From Flavobacteriales bacterium (lineage in GTDB: Bacteria > Bacteroidota > Bacteroidia > Flavobacteriales_F > PHOS-HE28), in assembly GCA_016715895.1 (NCBI GenBank), contig JADJXH010000004.1:1860001-1924000 (forward strand): a stretch of 64,000 nucleotides of DNA. The letters are read 5' to 3'. Under the pieces are notes generated by a model. It saw only the letters and a program-made list of their open reading frames with translations. It was not told the DNA's origin and made no database searches. Positions 52,584-61,325 of the stretch are shown piece by piece (position 1 is the first letter of the stretch; every line of letters begins with the position of its first letter). Made by a program: the position numbers and the translations under genes.

Positions 52584-53242
52584 TGAAAGGTGAGCTAATC
52601 CGGCGCGCTACGCCGGTCGACATTCCGTTCCTGGTGGAGGCCATTGTGTCAGCTGAGAAGAGCGGTACCGATCGCTGCGGTTTGGCCACTCTTTTCGGAC
52701 AGAGCGAAGCGCAGGTACGCACACACATCGCTGCCATGCTGAACGAGGAGGTGGATGGTTGCGAGCTCTCCGTGAGCAGTTTCCTCGTGTCCGTCGTGGA
52801 TGGCGAGCCTGCTGCAGCTGTGGCTGGATGGGTGGAGGGGTGGCAGGATGATCTGCCTTCGGGCTTGCTGAAGTCCAACCTGATAGGGGCCACCTTCGCC
52901 CCCGAAGCCTTGGAGCACCTGCGACACCATGCTGATGTGCTCGCCGGTATCCGCGTGGAACGCGACAAGGATACCTTGCAGCTCGACTACGTATTCACCG
53001 CGGACCGTTTCCGCGGGATGGGATGCGCCGCTCGACTGATCGAGGCGCATCTGCGCTTGGCGCGCACGATCATGCCGCCTTGGAGCAAGGCCCAGGTACA
53101 GGCATTCAGTGGCAATGTACGAGCCATTCGTGTTTACGAGCGGCTCGGCTTCACGGTGGTCCGTAAGTTCGCTGCGCTCCATCCCCGGGTCACCGATTTC
53201 CTGCCATCGGCTGAAAAGGTGCTCCTGGAAAGAGCGCTATAG
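52583..53242 (+). CDS. GNAT family N-acyltransferase
   Basis: The 219-residue protein has the GNAT acyl-CoA region: YVFTADRFRGMGCAARLIEAHLR (motif A, R-G-x-G-x-A) followed by VQAFSGNVRAIRVYERLGF (motif B). The substrate is unknown. Between the ligase and the carrier protein, it could N-acylate the activated amino acid, giving an N-acylamino acid on the carrier. Start overlaps the ligase stop; the carrier gene follows 10 bp later. Confidence 0.85.
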   Translation: MKGELIRRATPVDIPFLVEAIVSAEKSGTDRCGLATLFGQSEAQVRTHIAAMLNEEVDGCELSVSSFLVSVVDGEPAAAVAGWVEGWQDDLPSGLLKSNLIGATFAPEALEHLRHHADVLAGIRVERDKDTLQLDYVFTADRFRGMGCAARLIEAHLRLARTIMPPWSKAQVQAFSGNVRAIRVYERLGFTVVRKFAALHPRVTDFLPSAEKVLLERAL

Positions 53243-53252
53243 ACGCATTACC

Positions 53253-53501
53253 ATGGAACGAGAGCAGATCGTGGAGCGCATCCGTGAGACCATTACCGCC
53301 GTGCTGGGCCACGGGTCCTTCGACATGAAGGACGAACTGACCGCAGCCGATGTGAAGGGCTGGGATTCACTCACGCACATGACCATCATCACCCGCTTGG
53401 AGAAGAACTTCGGCGTGAAGTTCAAGCTGAAGGAGATCAACAAGCTCAAGAACATGGGCTCGCTCATCGAGCTCATCGGTACAAAACTGACCTCAGGCTG
53501 A
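53253..53501 (+). CDS. Acyl/peptidyl carrier protein
   Basis: The 82-residue carrier has Ser39 in GWDSLTH as the phosphopantetheine site and the usual four-helix pattern. The charge pattern is less acidic than FabG-pathway ACPs. In this position (ligase, GNAT, carrier, then SGNH and MBOAT on the other strand) it is the functional counterpart of DltC. No phosphopantetheinyl transferase is in the window. The stop lies 6 bp from the convergent SGNH stop. Confidence 0.9.
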   Translation: MEREQIVERIRETITAVLGHGSFDMKDELTAADVKGWDSLTHMTIITRLEKNFGVKFKLKEINKLKNMGSLIELIGTKLTSG

Positions 53502-53507
53502 GAGCGA

Positions 53508-54419
53508 TCAGCGTTCATTCGCAAGCCACGTTCCCAGTTCGTCGGAGAAGACGATGGCTCCGTGCCGGTTCAAGTGTGAGGCATCGTAGTAATAGTTGGC
53601 ATCGCTGTACGCAGGCTGCTCTGCGTTATACCGGTAGCTGATGGCCTTGTCGTGTGTGAGCTCCTCGATGCGGGCGATGAAACCTTCGCTCGGTGCGCGC
53701 AGGTCAGGCGGGTGAACGATGACGAGGCGGATGTTCCGCTCGGCACAGGCGTCCACGAAGCGGATGAATGTGTCGCGCAGTTCGGCCGATTCCTGTTCGG
53801 GCCTGTAGCGTCGCGCTGCGCCGAATCTGGCGGTGTCCATTCCCGGTGCGCGCAGCAAAGAGGTCATGGAGCCATCGCTGTACACGGTGTCGAACCTGTC
53901 GGGGCGCTGCGGCGTCCACAACATCGGCAGGCTTTCCTTGATGCGGTACGAAGCCAGCAGTTCGGTGAGCCACCGTGACTTGCCCGTGCGAAGGCAGATC
54001 TCCTTGTTCACCTCGTCATCTCCGGCCAGGGGATACGCGCGGTCCAAGCGAAAGTTCACGGCTTTGGTGGCGATCAGCTCCGAGGGGTCGTCCACCACGA
54101 GCAGTACGATCCTAGGCCACTTCTTCGAGCGTAGCACCTGCCGCAGCACGAACTCCTGGAAGGCTATGCTGGCGCCAGGGTAGCCCAGGTTATAGGCGGT
54201 GATGCCGGTGGCCCGGGTGATGCGCGCGGGTATCACCCCGCGCGCTGCGCGCGATGACCCGAACACCAGGAGGTCCTCGGTGCAGTGTCCTTCGATCACT
54301 CGCCGCAAGCGCCAGTCGTACTCCAGTTTCGGCAGTTGCGGCATCACCCAACGGAAAGGCAGGTCCAGCACCAAGATCAGCAGACCGAAGAGCCCGAATT
54401 TGCGCAGGAAGGGTTCCAT
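53508..54419 (-). CDS. SGNH-type acyl transfer protein (DltD/AlgJ-like), pair 2
   Basis: The 303-residue protein has one N-terminal helix (about 7-24) and an exported SGNH-like domain. GSSR at 54-57 holds the Ser; D279-A-S-H282 gives Asp-His. Partner of the MBOAT gene that lies 6 bp upstream on the same strand. In Dlt systems, DltD completes transfer of D-alanine to the glycan polymer; here the acceptor would be the surface glycan of this Gram-negative cell. Confidence 0.87.
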   Translation of the reverse strand: MEPFLRKFGLFGLLILVLDLPFRWVMPQLPKLEYDWRLRRVIEGHCTEDLLVFGSSRAARGVIPARITRATGITAYNLGYPGASIAFQEFVLRQVLRSKKWPRIVLLVVDDPSELIATKAVNFRLDRAYPLAGDDEVNKEICLRTGKSRWLTELLASYRIKESLPMLWTPQRPDRFDTVYSDGSMTSLLRAPGMDTARFGAARRYRPEQESAELRDTFIRFVDACAERNIRLVIVHPPDLRAPSEGFIARIEELTHDKAISYRYNAEQPAYSDANYYYDASHLNRHGAIVFSDELGTWLANER

Positions 54420-54425
54420 CGGCGT

Positions 54426-55862
54426 TCAGAACTGGAAGTAGATGAAATTGTAGCTGCCTGTGTTGTTCATCAGGGCCAGAACGAACACGATGACGGCATA
54501 GAGGCCCCAGCGCAGCCAGATGGGCATGCGCATGCCCGCCAGGTCCATGGCATGTGCGCGACCGCGTTGCACCCACTCCACCAGCACGAACACCAGGGCC
54601 ATGAACATTACCGTAGTGGGGAAGACCTCCGGCTTGCTTAGGAGACCTGGCCCCAGTAGACCGCGGTAGTAGGTGATGGCATCCTGCAGGGTCGCTGAGC
54701 GAAGTAGCACGAAGCACAACATCATGAGTACGAAGGTGCCCGCCATGCGTGCGAACGGTGGCACGCATGGCAGCCGGCCAGTCGTGGCCGCTGAGCGGGT
54801 GATGGAACCGGTGAGCGCCAGGGGAAGGAAAAGCAGGCTTTGCACCGTGCCGAAGATCACGAAGGTCCAGTTGGCGCCGTGCCATATGCCCACCGCCAGG
54901 AAGGTGGCGCTGATCGCGATCGTGGTACCGGCACGCCCCAGATCGCGGAGAAGGAACGAAAGTGGTGTGAACACGTAATCGATCATCCAAGTGGTGAGCG
55001 AGATGTGCCAGCGCTTCCAGAAATCGTTCACGCCCACGGAGAAAAAGGGCGTGTTGAAATTGGTCATCAAACGAATGCCGAACAGTTTTGCGATGCCGAT
55101 GGCCATGTTGGAATAGCCCGAAAAGTCGCAGTAGATCTGTACGAAGTAGAGCAGGGCGCCCACCAGATGAGTGCTTGCAGTGACCGTGCCCGGAGCGTTG
55201 AACACGAGGTCGACGAAGGTGCTGGCATTGTCCGCGATGACCACCTTCGCCAACAGGCCCCACAGCACTTGCCGAAGGCCATCCGTGGCCAGAGCCATAT
55301 CGAAGTTACGCGCCTGACCGATCTGCGGCAGGAACCGCTGAGCCCGCTCGATGGGGCCGGCCAAGATCTTGGGGAAGAAAAGGACATAGGTGAGAAAGGC
55401 CAGGGCATCGGTGCAGGGTTCGGTCTCTTCACGCTGCACATCGATGAGGTAGCCCAGCATCTGAAAGGTGTAGAAGCTGATGCCCAGGGGCAGCACTACG
55501 GCGATCAGGCCGTGATCTCCGCCGAATCCCATTGCATGTAACAGGTGTTCGATGCCCGGGCGGAAGAAGGCCATGTACTTGAACCAGCAGAGCAGCCCCA
55601 GGTCGAGCCCCACACCTGTATAGAACAGCGCGGTCCTTAGCCTGCGGGAGCGGATGCGCCCCAGGGAGATGGCGATGCCGTAGTTCGTTGAAGCGCTCAA
55701 CACGAGCAGAAGCAGGAATCGATGATCGGCAAGCCCGTAGAACAGGCCGCTGGCCAGGAGCAGCACGCCGTTCTGTACCCTCCCTCCCCACCGTGCCACG
55801 GTCCAATAGAGGCCGAACACCACAGCAATGAACAGAGCGGAGCCGAACGATGTGATCTCCAT
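54426..55862 (-). CDS. MBOAT O-acyltransferase (DltB/AlgI-like), pair 2
   Basis: A 478-residue multi-pass MBOAT. LPLGISFYTFQMLGYLIDVQR, FFPKILAGPIERAQRF, CDFSGYSNMAIGIAKLFG and catalytic His about residue 328 in VGIWHGANW are intact. With the carrier protein and ligase on the facing strand, it is the DltB counterpart: it would use the carrier-bound acyl group at the membrane. Lower local GC than pairs 1 and 3. The start at 55862 is the in-frame ATG before the first helix. Confidence 0.93.
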   Translation of the reverse strand: MEITSFGSALFIAVVFGLYWTVARWGGRVQNGVLLLASGLFYGLADHRFLLLLVLSASTNYGIAISLGRIRSRRLRTALFYTGVGLDLGLLCWFKYMAFFRPGIEHLLHAMGFGGDHGLIAVVLPLGISFYTFQMLGYLIDVQREETEPCTDALAFLTYVLFFPKILAGPIERAQRFLPQIGQARNFDMALATDGLRQVLWGLLAKVVIADNASTFVDLVFNAPGTVTASTHLVGALLYFVQIYCDFSGYSNMAIGIAKLFGIRLMTNFNTPFFSVGVNDFWKRWHISLTTWMIDYVFTPLSFLLRDLGRAGTTIAISATFLAVGIWHGANWTFVIFGTVQSLLFLPLALTGSITRSAATTGRLPCVPPFARMAGTFVLMMLCFVLLRSATLQDAITYYRGLLGPGLLSKPEVFPTTVMFMALVFVLVEWVQRGRAHAMDLAGMRMPIWLRWGLYAVIVFVLALMNNTGSYNFIYFQF

Positions 55863-55991
55863 GTCGTGGCGCTGTGAGGCTGCCGTGCAGGTTCTCAAGA
55901 CCCTGAGAGCAAAGGCCGGCAGCAGGGGGGCACCGCGGCGTAATATTACCCGAAAGTGCTGCAATGCCAAGACGGGGAGCCCCACTGCCGC

Positions 55992-55999
55992 TATCTTCG
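55992..55999 (+). promoter_or_regulatory. -7 box (tatcttcg)
   Basis: 53 nt upstream of ATG 56053 and downstream of the MBOAT gene's divergent start; likely promoter of the epimerase unit. Confidence 0.35.
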
Positions 56000-56052
56000 G
56001 CGCCGCTCTGCCTCAGGTCCGTGCTCACTGCTCACGCACGCTCCAGCCGCAC

Positions 56053-57033
56053 ATGGAAAAGCCATCCCGACATGCGCTCATCACCGGCGGTGCCGGGTTC
56101 ATTGGAAGCCACCTCGTGGACCGGCTGCTCGCCGATGGCGGTTGGCGGATCACCGTGCTGGACAACTTCGACCCCTTCTATCCGCGGGCGGTGAAGGAGC
56201 GGAACCTCGCAGGGGCGCTGGGCCATCCGCAGCTTCGGATGGTGGAGGCCGATCTGCTGGCGCCTGATCTGGAGACCCTGTTGGGGGATGAGCCCATCGA
56301 CCTCATCGTGCACATCGCGGCCAAGGCCGGTGTACGGCCCAGCATTGCCGACCCCATCGGCTACCACCGGGTGAACGTCACCGGCACGCTCTCCCTGCTG
56401 GAGATGGCGCGCCGGCGGAAGGTGCCGCACTTCATCCTGGCCAGCAGCAGCAGCGTGTACGGCGAGAACCCGAACGTGCCGTGGAAGGAGAGCGAGCATG
56501 GGCTCGTGCCGATCAGTCCGTACGCCGCCACCAAACTGGCCGCCGAGCAGTTCGCACGGGTGCACTCCGACCTGCACGGCATGCAGGTCACCGTCCTGCG
56601 CTTCTTCACGGTCTATGGTCCGCGCCAGCGGCCCGACCTGGCCATCCACCAGTTCTTCCGCAAGGTGGCCGCCGGGGACACCATCCTGCAGTTCGGTGAT
56701 GGCACCACGCAACGGGACTACACCTACGTGGACGACATCGTGGCCGGCGTTCGTGCGGCGATGGACCGCGAACGGGGCGGGCGCTACGAGGTGTACAACC
56801 TGGGCAACAGCGGCACGGTGATGTTGCGTGAGCTGATCGCGGCCATCGAGCGCGAGGCGGGGCGCAAGGCGGTGGTGGAGGTGCGGCCCGAACAGCCCGG
56901 GGATGTGCCGCGCACCTTCGCCGACGTGTCCAAAGCGGGGCGCGACCTGGGCTTCCATCCCAGCACTCCGCTGTCCGAAGGGCTGGCGCGGTTCCACGCG
57001 TGGTTCCTCAACGAGGCGGTGGCGGCCCGCTGA
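56053..57033 (+). CDS. NAD-dependent epimerase, UDP-glucuronate 4-epimerase-like
   Basis: A 326-residue extended SDR. TGGAGFIG at 11-18, VHIAAKAGVRPSIADP, SSSSVYGENPNVPWKES, and Y157/K161 in SPYAATKLAAEQF are all present. PFYPRAVKERNL and RPDLAIHQFFRK are features shared by UDP-glucuronate 4-epimerases, which form UDP-galacturonate. An acidic sugar in the glycan would follow. The 3-nt gap to the next GT gene implies co-transcription. Confidence 0.9.
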   Translation: MEKPSRHALITGGAGFIGSHLVDRLLADGGWRITVLDNFDPFYPRAVKERNLAGALGHPQLRMVEADLLAPDLETLLGDEPIDLIVHIAAKAGVRPSIADPIGYHRVNVTGTLSLLEMARRRKVPHFILASSSSVYGENPNVPWKESEHGLVPISPYAATKLAAEQFARVHSDLHGMQVTVLRFFTVYGPRQRPDLAIHQFFRKVAAGDTILQFGDGTTQRDYTYVDDIVAGVRAAMDRERGGRYEVYNLGNSGTVMLRELIAAIEREAGRKAVVEVRPEQPGDVPRTFADVSKAGRDLGFHPSTPLSEGLARFHAWFLNEAVAAR

Positions 57034-57036
57034 CCC

Positions 57037-58077
57037 ATGGGCTCGCGCGTCATCGGCATCTCGCACAAGACCCGCTACTGGCAGCACTACGTGTTCAGCC
57101 ACCCACCGGAGGGCTACCGCTACTCGCGGATGGTGGACATCCCGTGGCATATGACGGGCATCGTGAGCGCCTTCCTGTGGCACACGCGCTACTTCTTTCC
57201 GGTGAAGCGCTGCGACCTGTTCCACACCTACAACTGCATCGTGGCCAACCGCCACCCGTGGGTGATCGAGGTGGAGAGCTACCTGCCGCGCTACAAGCCC
57301 ATGCGCGAGGACCATCCGCTGTTCCGATGGGGGCTGCGGCGCCTGGCCTCGGATGATTGCCGGGCCCTGTTCTACACCAGCGAGCACACCTTCCGCATGA
57401 ACCGCGACAAGCTGGTGGCCGCAGGGGTCGACCCCGCCAAGATGCATGTGGTGTACCGGGCGGTGGAGCAGTACACCCGTGGTGAGAAGGATCCCGGCAC
57501 CTTCACCATCCTGTTCGCCGGGAACGGCTTCTACCGCAAGGGCGGCATCGAGCTGCTGAAGGCCTTCCAGCGCCTGGGGCGTCCGGAGGCGCGGCTGGTC
57601 ATCGTCAGCAGCCTGGAGGTCGACTGGGGTGTGTTCCCCACGGATGCGGACCGGCAGTGGGCCGAGCGCACCATCGCGGAGGATGCACGCATCACCCTGT
57701 ATCGCGGCCTGCCGCACCACGAGCTGCTCCAGCGGATGCGCACCGCCGACGTGTTCGTCAGCACCACCTTCGCCGACCCCTTCAACAACACCATCCTGGA
57801 GGCGATGGGCGCCCAGCTGCCGGTGATCGGTTCGCGCATCAGCTCACTGCCCGAGATCGTGCAGCACGACCGCAACGGCTGGCTGCTGGAGGTGGAGGGC
57901 CGCGACAGTGACAGCATCGCCGATGACATCGTGCTGCACCTCCGCCGCCTGATGGACGATGCCACGCTGCTGCTCCGCATGGGAGATGCCTCGCTGGAGG
58001 TCGTCCGGGAAAAGTTCGACATCCGCGTCCGCAACGCCCGCCTCATCGCGCTCTACGGCAGGGCGCTGGGCGACTGA
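57037..58077 (+). CDS. Family 4 glycosyltransferase
   Basis: A 346-residue GT-B enzyme. CDLFHTYNCIVANRHPWVIEVES in the N-terminal half (quoted part: FHTYNCIVANRHPW) and TILFAGNGFYRKGGIELL, ARITLYRGLPHHELL, and STTFADPFNNTILEAMGAQLPV in the nucleotide domain. Its 3' end overlaps the convergent SGNH gene by 25 bp, so one of the two C-termini may be shorter than shown, or the overlap is real. Confidence 0.88.
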   Translation: MGSRVIGISHKTRYWQHYVFSHPPEGYRYSRMVDIPWHMTGIVSAFLWHTRYFFPVKRCDLFHTYNCIVANRHPWVIEVESYLPRYKPMREDHPLFRWGLRRLASDDCRALFYTSEHTFRMNRDKLVAAGVDPAKMHVVYRAVEQYTRGEKDPGTFTILFAGNGFYRKGGIELLKAFQRLGRPEARLVIVSSLEVDWGVFPTDADRQWAERTIAEDARITLYRGLPHHELLQRMRTADVFVSTTFADPFNNTILEAMGAQLPVIGSRISSLPEIVQHDRNGWLLEVEGRDSDSIADDIVLHLRRLMDDATLLLRMGDASLEVVREKFDIRVRNARLIALYGRALGD

Positions 58078-59033
58078 GCGGCGCGTTCCAGCAGCGTCTT
58101 CACACTGTCCGCCACCATCGGGGTGAGGCGCTCCACACCGCGCGCGTTGAGGTGCTGCGAGTTGTAGAAGAAGCTGCGGTCGGTGCAGAAGGGGGCGGTG
58201 GAGAGGTCCCAGAACGGCACGCCCTCCTCACGGGCGATGCGGGCGAAGGTGCCCAGGATGGACGCCCGGTTGAGCGTGATGCGCTGGTTCTCCACCAGCT
58301 CCGGCGTGTAGCAGAGCGCCACCAGCGAGCCGGCCTCGCGGGCCGTCCGGATCAGTTCCCGCAAGGTGGCCTCGGCATGCGGGCTCTCGTGATAGCGCAC
58401 GCCGTCCGGGTGCTCCTTCAGGAAGTTGTCGAACGAGCCCTCCCAGGCCCAGTCGCGCAGCTCGAAGCCGAGGTGCACCGGATCGTGCAGCGTGTCCTCC
58501 AGGCCGAACAGCCCCTTCACCGCGAGGCCGGTGAGGCCGGGGCCGTGCCGCATGAAGGGGTAGAGCGGCAGCCAGCGGTCCTTCCAGTGATCGGGCGCGA
58601 TGCGGCGCACGGCCTCGTCCACGGCCGGTTCCCCGAGGTAGGGGGCGTACTGCTGCGCGAAGTAGAGGCCGCTGTCGGGCTCCAGGCTGATGATGTCCAC
58701 CTCCTGCACCACAAGGCGCGGCGGGGGATGATGGGCCAGGTAGGTGCGCAGGCGGCCGAGCTGCAGGTCGAGCTGGGTGCCGTCCATGCCGATGTTGTAG
58801 GTGCGGAGGCCGATGCGTGTACCGATGGCGGCCGCATCGAAGTGCACGAGACTGCGGCTGCTGCCGGTGAAGAGCACGTCGGCCCCTGCACGGCCGTTCA
58901 CGATGTCGTTCCACACGCCGAACACGTCCGTGGTACGGCTGCGCAGGCCGTGCATCAGCAGGGCGTGCAGCCCGATGGCCAGCGCCATCACCAGCAGGCC
59001 GAACCACATCGCGCGACGGAGGAAGGCGGCCAT
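58053..59033 (-). CDS. SGNH-type acyl transfer protein, pair 3, Asp replaced by Asn
   Basis: The 326-residue protein has one N-terminal helix (about 10-28) and a periplasmic SGNH domain. GSSR at 57-60 holds the Ser. At the His block the sequence is N291-S-Q-H294 instead of D-x-x-H, so the usual Asp is Asn. It may work with a Ser-His dyad, or be impaired. It is the partner of the MBOAT gene just upstream (3 bp). Confidence 0.85.
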   Translation of the reverse strand: MAAFLRRAMWFGLLVMALAIGLHALLMHGLRSRTTDVFGVWNDIVNGRAGADVLFTGSSRSLVHFDAAAIGTRIGLRTYNIGMDGTQLDLQLGRLRTYLAHHPPPRLVVQEVDIISLEPDSGLYFAQQYAPYLGEPAVDEAVRRIAPDHWKDRWLPLYPFMRHGPGLTGLAVKGLFGLEDTLHDPVHLGFELRDWAWEGSFDNFLKEHPDGVRYHESPHAEATLRELIRTAREAGSLVALCYTPELVENQRITLNRASILGTFARIAREEGVPFWDLSTAPFCTDRSFFYNSQHLNARGVERLTPMVADSVKTLLERAAQSPSALP

Positions 59034-59036
59034 GGG

Positions 59037-60497
59037 TCAGAACTGGAAGTAGATGAACTGTTGCTCGCCATGGTCGCCGGCGAAGACCACCGCGGCGAGC
59101 ACGCCCAGGTAGATGGCCCAGCGCAGGGGGCGCTGTACGGGCAGGCGTTCCAGCCCATGTGCCTGCTCGCGCTGCACCCATTCCACGACGAAGAGCAGGA
59201 CGGTGCAGGCCATGGCCGGGACGAGCAACACATGTTCGCCCAGAAAGGCCAGGCAACGGTTCCAGGTGCCGGCGCGCAGCCAGCCATCGCTCATGCGCCC
59301 CAGATACCTGAAGGCGTGGCCGAGGTCCTCGGCGCGGAAGAAGACCCAGGCCAGGCAGGTGAGGGTGAAGGTGACGGCGATGCGGGCGGCGTCACCCAGG
59401 GAGGGGAGCGGACGGCCCGGGGCGACCGTGCCGAGGTTCGCGCGGTTGCGTCCGCCCAGGAGCAGCGGCAGGAAGTACACGGCGTTCAGCGCGCCCCAGA
59501 CGAGAAAGGTCCAGTTGGCGCCGTGCCAGAAGCCGCTGAGCAGGAAGATGGCGAAGGTGTTGCGCACGCTCATCCAGGTGCCGCCGCGGCTGCCGCCGAG
59601 GGGGATGTAGACGTAGTCGCGGAACCAGGTGCTGAGGCTGATGTGCCAGCGGCGCCAGAACTCGGCGATGTCGCGGCTGAAGTAGGGGAAGGCGAAGTTG
59701 CGCATCAGCTCGAAGCCGAACAGGCGTGCGCAGCCGATGGCGATGTCGCTGTAGCCGCTGAAGTCGCCGTAGATCTGCAGGGCGAAGAGCACGGCGCCCA
59801 GCACGAGCAAGGGGGCCGGGAGGTGGTCGCTGCCGGTGAAGATGCGGTCCACCACGGTGGCGCAGTTGTCGGCCACCACCACCTTCTTGAAGAGGCCCCA
59901 GAGCATCTGGCGCAGACCGTCGGTGGCCTGGTCCATCTCGAAGCGACGCTGCCGGGCGAACTGGGGCAGCATGTGGCTGGCGCGTTCGATGGGCCCGGCG
60001 CACAGCTGTGGGAAGAAGGCGATGAAGGCCAGGTAGGTGGGCAGGTCGCGGACAGGCGCGATGCGACCGCGGTACACGTCGATGGTATAGCTGAGGGCCT
60101 GGAAGGTGTAGAAGCTGATGCCCACGGGCAGCACCACGTGCAGCAGCACGGGGTCGAAGCCGAGGCCCACACGCGTCATCGCATCGGCCAGGGAGCTGGC
60201 GAAGAAATCGTGGTACTTGAAGACGCCGAGCGTGCCGAGGTTGCCCACCAGGCTCACCATGAGCCAGGCCTTTCGCCTGCGCGGGTCGTTCACCCGGTCC
60301 ATGGCGATGGCCACCCCGTAGTCGGTCATGCTGGTGGCGGCCAGCAGCAGCAGGAAACGCCAGTCCCACCAGCCGTAGAACACGCAGCCGGCCGCGATGA
60401 GCAGCAGGTTGCGCGCGGTCACCGACCGGGCCACGCCCCAGTAGAGGGCGAAGACCACCGGCAGGAAGAGCGCGAAGGTGAAGCTGTTGAACAGCAT
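59037..60497 (-). CDS. MBOAT O-acyltransferase (AlgI-like), pair 3
   Basis: A 486-residue MBOAT. LPVGISFYTFQALSYTIDVYRG, FFPQLCAGPIERASHM, GDFSGYSDIAIGCARLFG, and catalytic His near 325 in LSGFWHGANW are present. It is closer in sequence detail to pair 1 than to pair 2. Likely adds acetyl or another short acyl group to the exported glycan. Last gene of the polysaccharide locus on the right. Confidence 0.94.
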   Translation of the reverse strand: MLFNSFTFALFLPVVFALYWGVARSVTARNLLLIAAGCVFYGWWDWRFLLLLAATSMTDYGVAIAMDRVNDPRRRKAWLMVSLVGNLGTLGVFKYHDFFASSLADAMTRVGLGFDPVLLHVVLPVGISFYTFQALSYTIDVYRGRIAPVRDLPTYLAFIAFFPQLCAGPIERASHMLPQFARQRRFEMDQATDGLRQMLWGLFKKVVVADNCATVVDRIFTGSDHLPAPLLVLGAVLFALQIYGDFSGYSDIAIGCARLFGFELMRNFAFPYFSRDIAEFWRRWHISLSTWFRDYVYIPLGGSRGGTWMSVRNTFAIFLLSGFWHGANWTFLVWGALNAVYFLPLLLGGRNRANLGTVAPGRPLPSLGDAARIAVTFTLTCLAWVFFRAEDLGHAFRYLGRMSDGWLRAGTWNRCLAFLGEHVLLVPAMACTVLLFVVEWVQREQAHGLERLPVQRPLRWAIYLGVLAAVVFAGDHGEQQFIYFQF

Positions 60498-60533
60498 GGG
60501 GCGGCGCGCGAAAATGCGAGATCGCCGGTGGCC

Positions 60534-61325
60534 TCAGTGCCTGAAGCAGCAGCGGAAGTTCCGCGCGGGCGGATCCAGGGCGCCTGCGGTGGCAGCGATG
60601 GTGCAGGAGGAGAAGCCGACCACACGCACGCCCATGTCCGCGTTGGCCGAGTTGTTCGTCCACTCCCAGTTGCCGATCATGTCGTTGAGGCCGAGCTGCG
60701 TGGCGCGGACACAGGCGGCATAGAACTCACCCCAGGAGCACATCCTTGCTCCGAGGGCACCGCACACCTGGGCCGCTTCGCGGAAGTCGAGCGTGTCGCG
60801 TTGGTCGGGTTCGATGCAGAACTGCGAGGTGACCTCCACGAAGCCGGAGGGGCAGGGGCGCGTGCGCCCTGGCCGGCCATTGACGAGCTGGAACGCGGTG
60901 CCATCGAAGAGAAGGCGGGCCATCAGGCCGGCGGGTACATCAGCGCTGTCCAGCGGGTCGCCCGGGGCCTCTTCCACCGGGAATGGGCCGAGGCCGTCGA
61001 TCGTGAGCGAGACGGCGCCGGTGTTCGATTGGGGGATCCGCAGCAGGAGTTCGGACCCAGCGGGCAGTGTGTCCGTGAGGGCGGGCACCAGGCCGGCGGT
61101 CCAGGCATCGGCCGTTCCCCCCACGGTGGCGGAGCGGAACCGGCCCAGTGCAGCGGAGCGTGCGTTCAAGGCGTCGTGCTCCGTGGTGGCGTCCGCCAGG
61201 CCGGTCACGCGGCGGGCAGAGTCCGCAGGGGCGGTGAGCACCACAGGTCGGTCCACCTGGATCTGGGCGGCGGCGGGTGAGGCCACGACCAGCAGGGCGA
61301 GGAGCGGGCGGGTGAGGAGGTTCAT
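60534..61325 (-). CDS. Secreted protein with 8-Cys C-terminal domain, paralogue 3
   Basis: The 263-residue product has a signal peptide (1-20, SPAAA-Q). A middle domain (about 65-165) has TVGGTADAWTAGLVPAL, then NTGAVSLTIDGLGPFPV and LLFDGTAFQLV, an order seen in phage tail-fibre stalk repeats. The C-terminal domain (about 170-263) has eight Cys in the order CPSGF, FCIE, QVC, RMCSW, AAC, SSC and a final FRCC, plus NWEWTN. This resembles C-type-lectin or formylglycine-enzyme-like folds. ATGA overlap with the paralogue upstream. Confidence 0.78.
   Translation of the reverse strand: MNLLTRPLLALLVVASPAAAQIQVDRPVVLTAPADSARRVTGLADATTEHDALNARSAALGRFRSATVGGTADAWTAGLVPALTDTLPAGSELLLRIPQSNTGAVSLTIDGLGPFPVEEAPGDPLDSADVPAGLMARLLFDGTAFQLVNGRPGRTRPCPSGFVEVTSQFCIEPDQRDTLDFREAAQVCGALGARMCSWGEFYAACVRATQLGLNDMIGNWEWTNNSANADMGVRVVGFSSCTIAATAGALDPPARNFRCCFRH

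Noticed and set aside
58152..61280. A plus-strand open frame of 1,042 codons opposite SGNH, MBOAT and paralogue genes
   Set aside because: Antisense shadow, composition artefact of high GC.
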